64,000 bases of DNA. Source: Crotophaga sulcirostris (lineage: Eukaryota > Chordata > Aves > Cuculiformes > Crotophagidae). A program made the position numbers and the translations under genes. The stretch covers positions 49,120 through 113,119 of the forward strand of contig VYZB01000116.1 of assembly GCA_013397455.1 (NCBI GenBank). The letters are read 5' to 3'. Position 1 is the stretch's first letter. Every line of letters starts with the position of its first letter. The notes under the pieces were generated by a model that did no database searches, had not been told where the DNA came from, and saw only the letters and a program-made list of their open reading frames with translations. Below are positions 39,531-51,500 of the stretch, in pieces.

Positions 39531-40050
39531 CCAATGTGCAGTTCTGGGCCCCTCAGTTTGAGAAGGATGTCAAGACACTGGAGTGTGTCCAGAGGAGGGC
39601 AGCGAAGATGGTGAAGGGTTTGGAGCACAAGCCCTACGAGGAGCAACTGAGGGAGCTGGGGCTGTTTAGTCTGGAGAAGAGGAGGCTCAGGGGAGACCTT
39701 ATTGCTCTCTACGACTACCTAAAAGGAGGTTGTAGTCAGGCAGGGGTTGGTCTCTTCTCACAGGTGACCAGTGACAGAACTAGAGGACATGGACTCAAGC
39801 TTCATCAGGGAAAGTTTAGTCTTGATATTAGGAAAAAGTTCTTCACTGAAAGGGTGATTGGCCATTGGAATGCGCTGCCCAGGGAGGTGGTGGAGTCACC
39901 AGTCCTGGACGTGTTTAAGAGGAGATGGATGAGGCACTCAGTGCCATGGTTTAGTTGATGGGTTGGTGTTAGTGTTAGGCTATATGTTGGACTTGATGAT
40001 CTCGGAGGTCCTTTCCAACCTTGTAATACTGTGATACTGTGATACTGTAA
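39531..40050 (+). mobile_element. CR1 LINE 3' fragment, young subfamily
   Basis: An open plus-strand frame runs to a TGA at 39956-39958. It enters CR1 ORF2 at [18 protein letters not shown], continues through [46 protein letters not shown] and [11 protein letters not shown], and ends PWFS. The 3' end has GAGGTCCTTTCCAACCTTG followed by three ATACTGTG-type octamers. The 5' end is truncated at about codon VQFW. With no internal stop, this is one of the best preserved CR1 pieces here. The copy at 55811 is almost the same length and sequence. Confidence 0.92.
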
Positions 40051-42360
40051 CTACATGGAAAGACATAGCTCTAGGAGGACGAGATGGTTACTCTAACTGC
40101 TTGCCCCAAAACCCTGCTTAATTGGACTTACAGTTTTTGACATCTCCTGGTAGCCAGGCACCCCTGTATTCACAGACAACATTGCTTATTCTTGGTAATG
40201 TTTTAAGAAAAAGTATATGCATGATAAATAAAGCCATGACCTGCCTATTAATCGTTCATGAAGTTTCTGTGCCTTCCTCAGTCATACACCCAGGCCAAAA
40301 CGAATACAGTACCAATAAACAATCAGCTCAAAAGTTTATGAGATATGTGATTTCACCCTCCTTCTAAGGATGTTGCCTCCCTACTCTTAATCACTTTTCT
40401 TATGAGTTCTCTTCCATGAATGATAGACTGTTGTTAACATTAAAAACCGCAGCTGATTAAATCTCAGTAGGAGCGACAACCAAATTTTAAATCTCAGAGA
40501 TGCTAGAATAAGCACCAGAGTCAAATACCATTGCTTTGGATTCACACTGGTAAATGTGAATCCGTAATATGGAGCACCAAAACATTAAACACCTTGATTT
40601 TATATCTCAGTACTTCATACTACACCTACTTAGTAGTAAAATTCCACCTGCTAAATCAGCAGTACTTCTTGTAGATGTTCTTTAAAACACTCCTGCCTTT
40701 GTATTAGTCTAATCACACTCCAGTTCACATCAGCTACAGACACTGAGATGTCTACATATTTCTGGTCTTTATAAATATATTTTTTCTTATTCTAAAATCT
40801 TAAATGCATCATTAAAATTCTACTGTGCTAGGAAAAGCCTCTAGCAAAAGTTTGTCAGTCTACTATCAGGTTAATGTTTTAGGGTGGTATTGAAGAAAAC
40901 TTTCTTGATTATAGTAAGATAAATTCACCAGACAATTTATGTTAATTTTTTTAATGGAAGGGAAGGTTGGAGCACAGTGATTATTAAAACAGGGAAACTC
41001 ATCCAGCCTCTTATTAGATTAGATAAGGAAGTCATTTTGCTTAGAGCAACAAATTTGAAATCTCTTAATTTTCTTTCTCGTTCATGTGACTCTAGCAGTT
41101 TAGATAAAACAAGCAGTTAAAGCAGATGATGAGTATCAGATCTCAAGTTAATACAAAGTAAATTGAATTCTGAAGTATCTCTTCTCTTTGTAACTTTGCT
41201 GCAGGTGCAGAGGTTCACTATGTGAATAGCTTCACTTATTTAGCAACATTGCAGAGGTCCCAAAGTCAGTTAGAGGGAGATAAACTTAAATAAATGGCTT
41301 TCAGCTTGACAGATTTTCTGCCCCAAACAAACCTGAAGTACACTTCAGATTCACATATTGGTGTTAATGAAAATTCACATTATAAATCACCATCACCATT
41401 TCCCTTTCCCAACAGCTATTTCCCATTTTCAACCATTTGGTTAATTGGCATACATACTCCAGGAAGCCTCCCAGTAGAGACGCCTTAATAAAACCTTCCT
41501 GCAGACAACCAAAAGACTTTAGCTGATGTCCACAGGTTTTCATTCAGGCCTCCCTTTAAATACTGCACATCTGTGCTCAGCACAGCTAGATTTGGGACTG
41601 TGTATAGGAGTGTGTCCAAAGCTACTTGGTGGGGGATTATAACCTTGGTTTTAGCTGTTCTGCGAAACTCAGTGAATTTGCATCTAGTGGTAAATTCAAA
41701 TTAGCACATAGATATTGCTTTTCACTTCAGGGTTCACCAAAAATACTTTGGAAAGAGAGAATTTATTTTCCAGAGTACAAATACCAGGAAAATGTCTCAA
41801 GTGACTATATATTGGATAGAGGGTCACCCATGACTCAGGAAAAGCTCTGAATTTGACGCAGTTTTGTGGGGTTTGTTTTTTCCCACACACACACACTGGA
41901 GGTGATACACTTCCTTCCATCTTTGTTATTCATAACTATACTATTTTTATTCATATATTTGAAAGAGTTTGTGAGTTTGGATCATTTGAACTTTGTCATA
42001 TTCTGAAATTTGGCTATGTGATCTCCATGCAAGCAATGAATAGACCAAAATTGGTATTACAGAAACCTGCTGAGACAGAAAGGAAGAGGAATCTCCGTCT
42101 CTATTATCTCTCCATATGCCTCATTCCTCTTCTGGAGATCTTCGTTCCATAATATTTTCTTTTCATCACAATCACCACAGTTAGTCCTGTCATTGCAATT
42201 TCACTAGTAACTGAATGACCAAGCTCTGTGATTGGGTTCTCTGAGCCAAAAAACATTGTTTATATGTTTCTGTGAAGACGTGAGAATTTTTCTGTGTTAA
42301 GGGAGATGCTATCTGAGAGAAAGGCACCAGGAAAGGAGACCAGGTCTTGAGAATATTAGG
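40051..42360. other. Non-coding, no recognised feature
   Basis: AT-rich. A short (CA)n lies at about 41883-41897. Only chance frames. Confidence 0.45.
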
Positions 42361-42611
42361 TGCGGTGGGTTGGTGCTGGCCAGCAGCTAAGCCCCTACTC
42401 AGCTGCTCATTTACTCCTCACTCATCTCAGTAGGGAAGAGAATGGAAAGAGTAAAAGTAAGAAAATTTCTGGGTCAAGATGAAGGAAGTTTAATACGGTG
42501 GTGGGAAGGAGCAATTTTGATAGTGTGCAAACACTGCTCAGCATTAGCCAAAACATTAGTGAGTTATCAATACTCCTTTTGTCAAAAACACACAGCACCA
42601 TATGGGATGCC
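42361..42611 (-). mobile_element. Eroded LTR of the same family, internally deleted
   Basis: Begins TGCGGTGGGTTGGTGCTGGC, then CAGCTAAGCCCCTACTCAGC and a TAAAAGTAAG...GAAGTTTAAT region parallel to the starts of the LTRs at 3824 and 36443. It then jumps from near 42515 directly to GTGTGCAAACACTGCTCAGC, so the middle holding the CRE-like and CAGCTGTCC blocks is missing. The other end (AAAACACACAGCACCATA) is cut off about where a CR1 fragment begins. No target duplication can be tested. Confidence 0.7.
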
Positions 42612-42618
42612 ATGAAAA

Positions 42619-42895
42619 AGCCTGAAAAAGAGGAGGCTGAGGGGTGACCTTATTGCTCTCTACAACTACCTAAAAGGAGGTTGTAGTCAGGCAAGGGTTG
42701 GTCTCTTCTCTTAGGTTACCAGTGACAGAACAAGAGGACATGGACTCAAGCTTCATCAGGGAAAACCTTTTTTGCCATGGTTTAGGTGATGAGTTGGTGT
42801 TAGTGCTGGGTTATAGGTTGGACTCCATGATGTCAGAGGTCCTTTCCAACCTTGTAATACTGCGATACTGTGATACTGTGATATTGTGATGAAGA
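42619..42895 (+). mobile_element. CR1 3' fragment with internal deletion
   Basis: Starts in the [10 protein letters not shown] region and runs to the GAGGTCCTTTCCAACCTTG end with ATACTGTG-type octamers, the same subfamily as 39531-40050. Compared base by base with that copy, the stretch corresponding to 39814-39942 is absent and nine unrelated bases (42765-42773, ACCTTTTTT) stand in its place. The left edge directly follows the eroded LTR. Confidence 0.88.
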
Positions 42896-45760
42896 ACGTG
42901 AACACTGTCCTAGCCAGATGCAGGACTTCAGTTTACGACACAGTTGGTAAATTTAAAATACTAGGTTTCAGCCTTGCATGTGGGAGTTTGATTGTCTGTG
43001 TTCTTAAATTATTCAAGTGGTCACAGAGTTTGTCTACCAAAACTGCTTCTCAAATAGTGCCTGGCCATAGCTCAGAAGTGAGCCCAACCCAGGGACCAGC
43101 CTCAGGAGACGGTCTGCATGCAGACACCCTGTTTTGGAAAGACATTGTAGCCACAGTGCCAGATAGTGGACTCTAGCTCTGATCAGTTTTGTAATATAAA
43201 GAAATCTACATTAGCTCTCTCTGCTTTTATGCATATATTAACTTGTAAATATTTGGATTTTGACAATAATGAAAATAACTGGGCAGGAAGACAAACCACC
43301 TAGACCAAAATTTACTGGTGGTGTACAAAAAGCTACCTTTAATTACCTTTTGTCACCATTATATACGGTAATTGTATTTGCATTTAAAATCCTGTTTGAA
43401 AAGGGCATTGTCACATATCTTTGCCCATCTTGTTTGATTAATTGCCTCACTGTCAAGATGTTAACCAAGGATTTTGGTATTCTGTTTTCCTGTCACTGAT
43501 CTGATACTCCATGACTGTTTCTGTTAAGTTAGTATTATTTTTTTCCTATAATGTTTCAGAAATCTTACTAGGGATCTTACCGAAGATCTTTAAAGCATCT
43601 TATGTTACATTGTTAGTTAGACATTCAGATGTAAGCCAAATAATGTCTTTTCTTAGATGAGCTAATACAGCTGGGAGAAAACAGACAAGTGTTCAGACAC
43701 ACGGATGTGTATGAACTATAATTCTGTCTTGTAAGAACACTTTTGTTTCTTAAGTTCAGGTGATCACTTCACATTTTTAAAGGTCGGAAACAAGACAACT
43801 ATCTTAAATCTTAAATAAATGAATAAATGAAATAATTAATTAATGAGTAAGTGAATAGACCCAGCAAACCCCCCTCAAAATATGAGAGAATGGCTTTGTT
43901 AAAAGACAACAAAGATTGTAATACTTACCTAAGACTCCTCCTTTGTAAGATCTTGTCATGTCCTGGACCCCCACTTCACAAGCAAAAGGGGGAAGTATTT
44001 GTTAAACTGGAGTTTTGGGAAGTAAATTAAAGTGAAAACGACACTATATGCCTAATTTGAACTAATTTATTAATTCTAAGGTTGTTTTCAAATATTCAGT
44101 TTTCTACTACAGTAAAATAACTACAGATTAGTGATGAAGGCAAAGATGTATACATGTATGAACAGTATAAAGCAGTAACGTTCCTCTCTGGAAATGGAAA
44201 TGTATGCAGAGAGAGAAATTGTGGAAAAGAGAAGAGAAGCAGATTAAAAAGAAGAAAGAGAGAATTAGTGGAAAAATATAGTTTCACTTTTACAGATGAT
44301 CCTGTGATGAAATATGATGCTGAACTTCTGGAAAGATGGGCTATTCATTAAAAATAGGGAGGCTACCCTCGTTATGCAGTTGATGGTGGCTGATCATGCC
44401 CGGTTACGCCCGATGGGCAATCCTTTAGGTGGAGCTCTGTGTTACATACACTGTCATGGGGTCCTTCCTGGAGGGCTTGCCTAGTTCATCTCAGGAGCAC
44501 CAAACCCCTCCCAAACTGCAGTGACTGATGCCTGACCTCTTTTTGCACACTTGCTCAAAGAATATTTTAGCAGGTGTGAAAGTTATGACCTTGGTTTAGT
44601 CCTTTGGAATTAATTTCGACCACTTCATCTCAAAACATGGCTTAAAAGCAACATTTAAGGAAAAATAAAAGGAATGGTTTGTTTCCAGTCTGAACACAGT
44701 CCTTGACAGACCGATAACATGTTCTTCAGTTACTGATATCCTATTAATTTTTTAATTTTCACTTTTGTTGTTGTTTTTATTATTTATTATTTGGGTAGTA
44801 GCACCTTCTCCACACCTCAAGTCACAGATCAGCCCTGTAGTGTGCTAAGTGTTGTATCCTGAGAGCAAACCAAAAAATATTCCCTGTGCCAAAATCATTA
44901 CAATCTGAATGGTCACACATTAGTATGGATACAATGCTTCGTATAGAGTTTTTCATGCTGAAAACTTCCATGTTTTGTCAGGAGTTTTCTTCTATATTGT
45001 ATTCCTGAAAAGACAGAATCAATTACAAACTTCTTTGTTAATCCTTTAAGTTATACGTGAAGCGTGCTAAAGATTTTAAAGATGAAACCTTGGGATCAGC
45101 AGTGATGAAAAGACTACTAAACTAATAACAGCAATGGAAAAATGCCTCAGCATTGATGCTTAGGAGATAATCTTCCTGTTTTTCTGGTTTTAATCATTTA
45201 ACATGGAAAGAAAAGTGCTCTGCCTAGAATACAAACACTAAAAATTAACTTTCACTATTGAGGATGAAAGTTTAGTATAAGTTCACTCTCATTTTCCATG
45301 TCCGTTGCTGTGGGATTTGAGCTTCTATTCTGTCATGGAAGCTATTAAAGTTTAAAAAGTGCACACTTGTGCATAGACACTCTTATAGTTTCACTTAGTA
45401 CATTGAAGGCTTGAGAAATATCTGAAATTGTCAGCTTTCGAACCAGAAAGCATAAATAGATCCACTGCACAAGTACAGCAGAAAGTTGCCATGGACTGTT
45501 CAAGTGGGCCTGTAGAACTGCACTAATAACAGCAGAACCTGGCTTGTAAAGAGCAGGGAAAATAACTCAGTTTACTACAGATGCCAAACAATTAACAAGA
45601 AAGGAAAGAATGGTATCAGTAATACTGACTAATGCTGGGTTTTTTGGGAAGCTTGCTTCTTTCCTAGTACGTGAGGAGGAACTCAGCCCAAGATTTGACT
45701 CCCTAGCTGAAAATCTTCATAAACTTTGAAGAGAGATAAGTTAGATGGAGCTCTGTGTCA
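42896..45760. other. Non-coding, no recognised feature
   Basis: Contains an AAAT-type low-complexity run at 43808-43850. A block at about 44370-44660 keeps several CpG sites (CGGTTACGCCCGATGG) in otherwise CpG-poor DNA but matches no repeat I know. Confidence 0.4.
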
Positions 45761-46192
45761 TAGAACTGGAAGTCATAGGATGGTTTGGGTTGGAAGGGAC
45801 CTTAAAGATCATCCAGTTCCAACCGCCCTGCTCTGGGCAGGGACACCTCCCACCAGCTCAGGCGGCCCAAGGCCCCATCCAACCTGGCCTTGAACACCTC
45901 CAGGGAGGGGACATCCATGACTTCTCTGGGCAACCTGTGCCAGTGCCTCATCACCCTCATTGTGTAGAGTTTTTCCTTATATCTGATATAAATCTACTCT
46001 CTTTCAGTTTAAAGCCATTACCCCATGTTTTACCACTACATGCCCTTGTAAAAGTCCCTCTCCAGTTTTCTTTTAGGCCATTTTTATGTACTGAAAGGCT
46101 TCTCTAAAGTGTCCCAGGAGTCTTCTCTACTCCAGGCTGAACAACCCCAACTCTCTCAGCCTGCCTTCACAGGAGAAGTGCTGCAGCCTCAG
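45761..46192 (-). mobile_element. CR1 LINE 3' fragment
   Basis: GGTTGGAAGGGACCTTAAAGATCATCC, then CATCCAACCTGGCCTTGAACACC, GGGCAACCTGTGCCAGTG, a TATCTGATATAAATCTAC block and CAGGCTGAACAACCCCAACT follow in the order of a reverse-complemented CR1 3' region and ORF2 C-terminus. The ORF is not continuous. Truncated near the CTTCACAGGAGAAGTGCTGCAGCC block. Same subfamily wording as the fragment at 19951. Confidence 0.9.
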
Positions 46193-47220
46193 AATCAGAG
46201 ATGTGAGCGTCTATCTTTTAGGACAAGACTGGTATTAATTTAAATATTTTGTAAACATTTTTTCTCTTAAAAAGAAGAACAAGGAATTTAATCACAGTCC
46301 ACATTTTGAATTATTGTTTTGGTTTGCTTTATACTGTCTAGATAATTCAAACACCACAAAATCTGCTATTTTGGGGATCTCTTCAGTCCCTAAAATACAG
46401 CCACATTTTGAAGTGAAAAGCATTCCAATAGCTCTCTTTAAAGATATATTTATATAGAACTCAAACAGCATTAATGTGTAGGGAGAGTTTGACTGAGCCA
46501 GCTTCAGTCCTGTGAAGACATTTATGAAATCAAAGCTCCCTAGGACTCCATTTCCTGTTTATACAGAAACTTCACTAAAAAGTATTAATGATTCATAACA
46601 TGTTAAAAGATGAGGAGAAAAAAAGGAAGTTCCATGTCAAATATCTGCATCTTTCTCCCACACCTTCAGCTGTGCATTTGTCTATAATTTTTCATTTTCC
46701 TGTGACTTTTCTGTTATTTTAAGCATTTCAAGAGATGCTTAGTAACTACTGAAATCTGCAGTGATTAGAGACCACTTTACAAAATAGATTGAGTAAATAA
46801 GGTTAAATTTGGAAGTCAAAAGAAAAACCAAGTAAACAAACAATAAACAATTTTATTGAACAATATTATTGTTTATAAAGTAAAAAAAAAAATATCTCAT
46901 GCAGTCAAATAGCAATTTTCCTGAGTTGTATACATGGTAAAAAAATGCATAATTATTACCAGATAGCATTCACGATAACATAATCATCAGACCTAGATTA
47001 ACAAAGACAATTTTTCATAAATATCTAAGACAACTGACATCATGATTTCAAAATATATTCTATTTAGCAGTCTTGAATCTGAAATATCGTTTGAAATATT
47101 TTTATTCTGCAGGAGTTCCTTGAGCCTTTGAGTAGGTCATTTTGTATTTCATTTGGTTAAAGAACACAGTATCACTTACACTTGAATGGAAAAAACTGCT
47201 ACGTATAAAGCTGTTATATT
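46193..47220. other. Non-coding, no recognised feature
   Basis: AT-rich. A small dyad, ATAAACAAT...ATTGTTTAT, lies near 46843-46876. No gene. Confidence 0.45.
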
Positions 47221-48595
47221 ACAGAATCATACAAAAGCACAGAACAACTGAGGCTGGAAAGTCCCTATGGAGATCATCTAGTCCAATGCTTTTGCTCATA
47301 GCAGGTTAAAGCAGAGCAGGTTGCCCAGAACAGTGACAGTAAGATTTTGAATATTTCCAAAGATGGAGACTCTGGGCTTCCAGTATCTAACTAACCTCCC
47401 AACAAAGAAAGTTGTGTTTCTATTGAATTTCTGTATTTAAATTTGTTCCAGTTGCCTCTTGTAATTTTGGTGGGCACTGCTGCGGCAGGCTGAGTCTTCT
47501 TTACTCTCCCGGATCTTATTTACACATTGATGAGATCTCCCTGAGCCTTCTCCATGCTGAACATTTTCAGTGCTCTCAGCTTCTCCTTGTAGGTCAGATG
47601 CACCATTACACAGGTCATTAATTATGAGGTTACACAGGACAGGACACATATATTAGGTTTGTGTGGCAAGTTTTTCATAGTGGGGGCACTACAGGAGTGG
47701 CTTCTGTAAGAAGTTTCTGGAAGAAACTTCTGGAAACTTCCCCTATGTCCAATAGAGCCCATGCCAGCTTGTTCAAAGATGGACCCACTGCTGGCCAAGG
47801 CCCAGTCAATCAGCGGCATCCATAGTACCTCTGTGACACCATATTTAAAAGAGGTGGGAAAAAAACCAAACCAAAAAGCCTTTTGCTATAATTTCTCTCC
47901 TTTGTCTAGCTGAGGACTGGAGTGATAGAGAAGCTTTGGTGGGCACCTGATGTTCAGTCACGGTTAGTCCACCACACCACAGTACCAACCACCAGTAGAC
48001 AACTTATGACCATCCTCCACTTGAGCCTTGTTTTTCTGATTACAACTCTTTAGGCCTAAAAGTTCAGCCAGTTTTCAGTTTATCTCACTGTCCAACAGTT
48101 AGTTTGTACTTCAGAACATTATGGGAGACAGTGTTTAATACCCTGCTAACATCAAAGTGAACACAACCACTACTCTCTCCTCATCCACTGAGTTAGTAAT
48201 TTAATTTTGCTATCAGTAGAATCATGCATGTTTTCCCCTTCATAAATCCATGCTGATTGCTCCCAGTCACCATGTCCTTCATGAGTTTAGAAATGTTTTC
48301 CAGAACTTGCTGCTCCATCACCTTTCCAGAGATTGGGGTCAGGATGACCTATCTGTAGTTTGCAGGATCCTCTTTCTTGCCCTTTTTGAAGATAAGTGAT
48401 ATTTGCTTTCTTCCAGTCCTCAAGAATCTCCTGATTACGTATTTCAAAGATTAGCAAAAAGAGTGGCCTCACAATGACATTGGCCAACTTCCTTAGCACT
48501 CGTGGGTGCATCACATCAGGTCCCATGTTCTTATGTATGCTCAGATCATTTAAATGTTCCCTGTTCTGATCCTCCTCTACAGTGATATCACACCA
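47221..48595 (-). mobile_element. CR1 LINE, interrupted and internally deleted
   Basis: The 3' end is at 47221 (AGAATCAT tail remnant and a GGCTGGAAAGTCC block). Reading right to left, 48526-48287 gives GPDVMHPRVLRKLANV, then ILEDWKKANIT, the start of the CR1 reverse-transcriptase domain. The translation decays through 48000, is interrupted by foreign DNA at 47651-47953, and resumes at 47650 with CPVLCNLIINDL, the PVLFNIFINDL motif. It then passes at once into LTYKEKLRAL-type C-terminal coding. The catalytic FADD region and several hundred bases that should separate those two blocks are absent. Stops and frameshifts are frequent; the copy is old. Confidence 0.85.
47651..47953 (-). mobile_element. 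LTR-like repeat nested in CR1
   Basis: The sequence TATTAGGTTTGTGTGGCAAG...GTGGCTTCTGTAAGAAG...GCTGGCCAAGGCCCAGTC...CATATTTAAAAGAGG matches in wording an interspersed repeat I remember from many bird genomes, probably a retroviral LTR. The right part (47875-47953), read on the minus strand, has TCTCTATCACTCC...GGAGAGAAATTATAGC, which recalls a second bird LTR family. CR1 sequence flanks it on both sides. No target duplication was found. The family identity is a recollection and not a search result. Confidence 0.45.
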
Positions 48596-51500
48596 TCTTC
48601 CAAGTCATCCTTTAAAATTCAGTTGTTCTTTAATGATTATCTTTACTGCGATATAACTAAATTCAACAATCTACCACCTACAAGTTTTCTTCTTCTTTCT
48701 TCTCCTGTCCTCTCCATCCCCTGCTTCTCTGGCTGCAGCCACTGGCTAAATACCACAGGTCAGGCTATTGTCTCTTTAGAACAAGGACTTGCACTGAATT
48801 GTACATTTCTGCAAGAGCTTTGTGATCTCGGTTGTATTGTTTCTCTTCCAGTGAAGTTACAAATACCTTGTAACCATAATAGTCCAACAGCACGAGTAAT
48901 GCTGACTGGACACGCAGCTACCATTGGAAAGTATGAAACAGAAATGAAATGCCAGCTAGAGAAAGTGAAGTGATAAGACAGGCATTATATTTTTCTGATG
49001 CAACTGCAGAAGTCTAAAGAAAGATGATCATTTGGAGACGCTTCCATTTCTTGAATGTACAATTCTCTGAGCTGTTTGCTCTCTGATTTTGCTTTAGTAA
49101 TCCTACTCTTTATGCAAAATAAAAGATCAAAATCCCTGGATTCAGTCCATATTATTACCATTATTTCTTTAAGATTGTTCTAGATTTATTTCTTTCAGTT
49201 TTGCGATTCAAATGTAATTCTAAGCTCACAACATTTGCGAGAAAAAACAAGTGTGACAAGTAGCTACATGTGGAATGAGAACATGAAAGTGGAGGAAACT
49301 GCAAGCCATCTAGATTCAGGACATTTCACTGTTCCAGTCATTTCTGATCATCAGCTATTCTGTCTGAATAGATTCTGTATGACTTTAAATCTACTTTTCA
49401 GGCTCTTTTAATTTGTAAACATAAACTCTATAAAAAACCAGACAGATAAGATCTGAACTAAATTAATATCGATACTTTCAAAGTCGGTTCCAAAAGACAC
49501 TCAGAGTTTGACCTGTAAGTAAAAAAGAAAAGTATGCCCCCCCCCGATGTCCAAATATTGCTTCTTTACCCATTGTTTCTATATTGTCCATGATGTTTCT
49601 TTCCCTACAAGCACATGAAATGAAACAGGAATCTCTGTCAGGTGTTAAAATTGAATTCAAATGGATGTTTACTAGATGTCAAAATACTCATGACACCTCC
49701 TTTAAAAAAAAACACAAAAAACCCAAAAAAAAAGAAACTGTCTTCTTTATTATAGGAATACCACAGAAAATGGCAGAAATAGTCTTCCTTCCAGCACTGA
49801 AAACAGCTGTGCTGGGAATCTCTTTACACCCCCAGGCAGCACAAGAATTCCAAAGCAGTTCTAATATTAGTAAACATCAGCTAAACATCCAAACCTTTAG
49901 GTACAAAGCCGCAGCATACATGAGCTGAAGCACGTTTGAAATTTATTTCTTTTTTATTATATACATCCTGGAAGAAGGTAAGTATAACAACACTGAAAGG
50001 AACTCATTTTGAAAGGCACTCTTCATGCCTGATGATACTGAATTGCAGCAGGCTCAACAAACTTCAGCTGAAATCAATACGGTAGAAGAATAGTCATCAA
50101 TCTACTCCTTACTTGTTTAATCTAGGCAAGATTTAGACAGATTCCACATGGTAACACTGCATACTAACACAGGTATTAGCAGTGTCTGTAAGCCGTAAAG
50201 CCAGGGAGAGTTTTTCTTGTGTGTGGTTTCTAGTAAAGAACAATGATGTTGCTTTCCAAAGGAAACTCATGTAACTTGCAGCGCATAACCTGAGAAAGAA
50301 GGTTCTTCCAGGTACAAGAAATTCACTGTGTACAGCTGAAAGGGTGTCATTGGAGGCACAGGCAAAGGAGGGGGTGTTCTTCAGTCTCCATTGGGTCTGA
50401 TTTAATGGCATACATATCTCATCTTGTGGCAGTCAGAAATTATAGAACTCCTTCCCGTGAAAAATACTTTTTCCCTTTTGCCTGAAAAGGCTTTGACTAT
50501 GTAGAATTGCAAAGGTTCATGCCCAAAGGAAACACAAAGAATAAGACTGGCATTTTGAGGATATGAAGGAGAGGAATAAGAAAATAAAAGGAAAAAAAAG
50601 AACAAGTCAGTGCTCTGTATGTGTTCATATGGCTTTCCCTTAACAAACCCAACTGTTGATTCTCTTTGTTCACACATCTGCTGTGCTGCCTGTGAAGTTT
50701 GATTTTTGTCTTAAGAAGTTAATCTTTCATGACTGATGTCTTCAGCAGAATTCATGGTGAATGATATGCAAGAATGGCCTGAGGCCTGACGTATCTTTAT
50801 ACTGGCAATCAATGTTGGCATTGCATGGCGATTAAAAGGAATAAAACTTTGTTTATACTAGAGCTTAAATACATCATTAAGAAGTAGTCTTCTAAAGCTG
50901 CTCAGTGACTTGAAGATCTGGCCATCTAATGGGTTATAGTTTATTCCCAACTTTTACATTCATTATCACACGATCAAAACATTTGGCATCTCACAAAGCT
51001 ATTTTAAGAATTGCAGTCATAATTTTTATTTTTTATTCAGAGGATATATTTTGATCAAAATTTCAGGCTAATGATTAGGGACAAAATTTGAAATATATTT
51101 TTATAAGAATATGTATTCTCAAAATGTACTGTGTTTTTGTACTTGTGTAGTAGTTAATATCCTTTTAAGTAGACTGTTTTTGTCTTTAAAATATTTGATG
51201 TTGCTCTTAAATGAGAATGATGAGGTAGAAAACAAATTCATCATGACCAACAGACTCTAACGGAAAGCGAAACATAGATGACAGCCTATGTTATGTAGCT
51301 CTAAGAGTTTGGTTTGAAACAACCCCTGAAGCAAATGAAAATCTATTCCTGTTGGAAATAAAATCACAGTATGTATTTTCAAATCGTTGCAATTCTGATC
51401 TCAGAACATGTGTATGTAGTTAGGGCCTGAGTCATCAGCTTTAAATCCTACCCTTGGATTACAGATCTAAAACTAGCAGTGGATTTTTTTTATTTTCCCA

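Noticed and set aside
39509..39958. 149-codon open frame as a host gene
   Set aside because: From about 39531 the translation is the CR1 ORF2 C-terminus and it is followed by the CR1 3' end.
45745..46107. 120-codon plus-strand frame
   Set aside because: It is antisense to a CR1 3' fragment on the minus strand.
48554..48973. 139-codon plus-strand open frame
   Set aside because: Its left part is antisense to the CR1 at 47221-48595, and the rest shows no motif.
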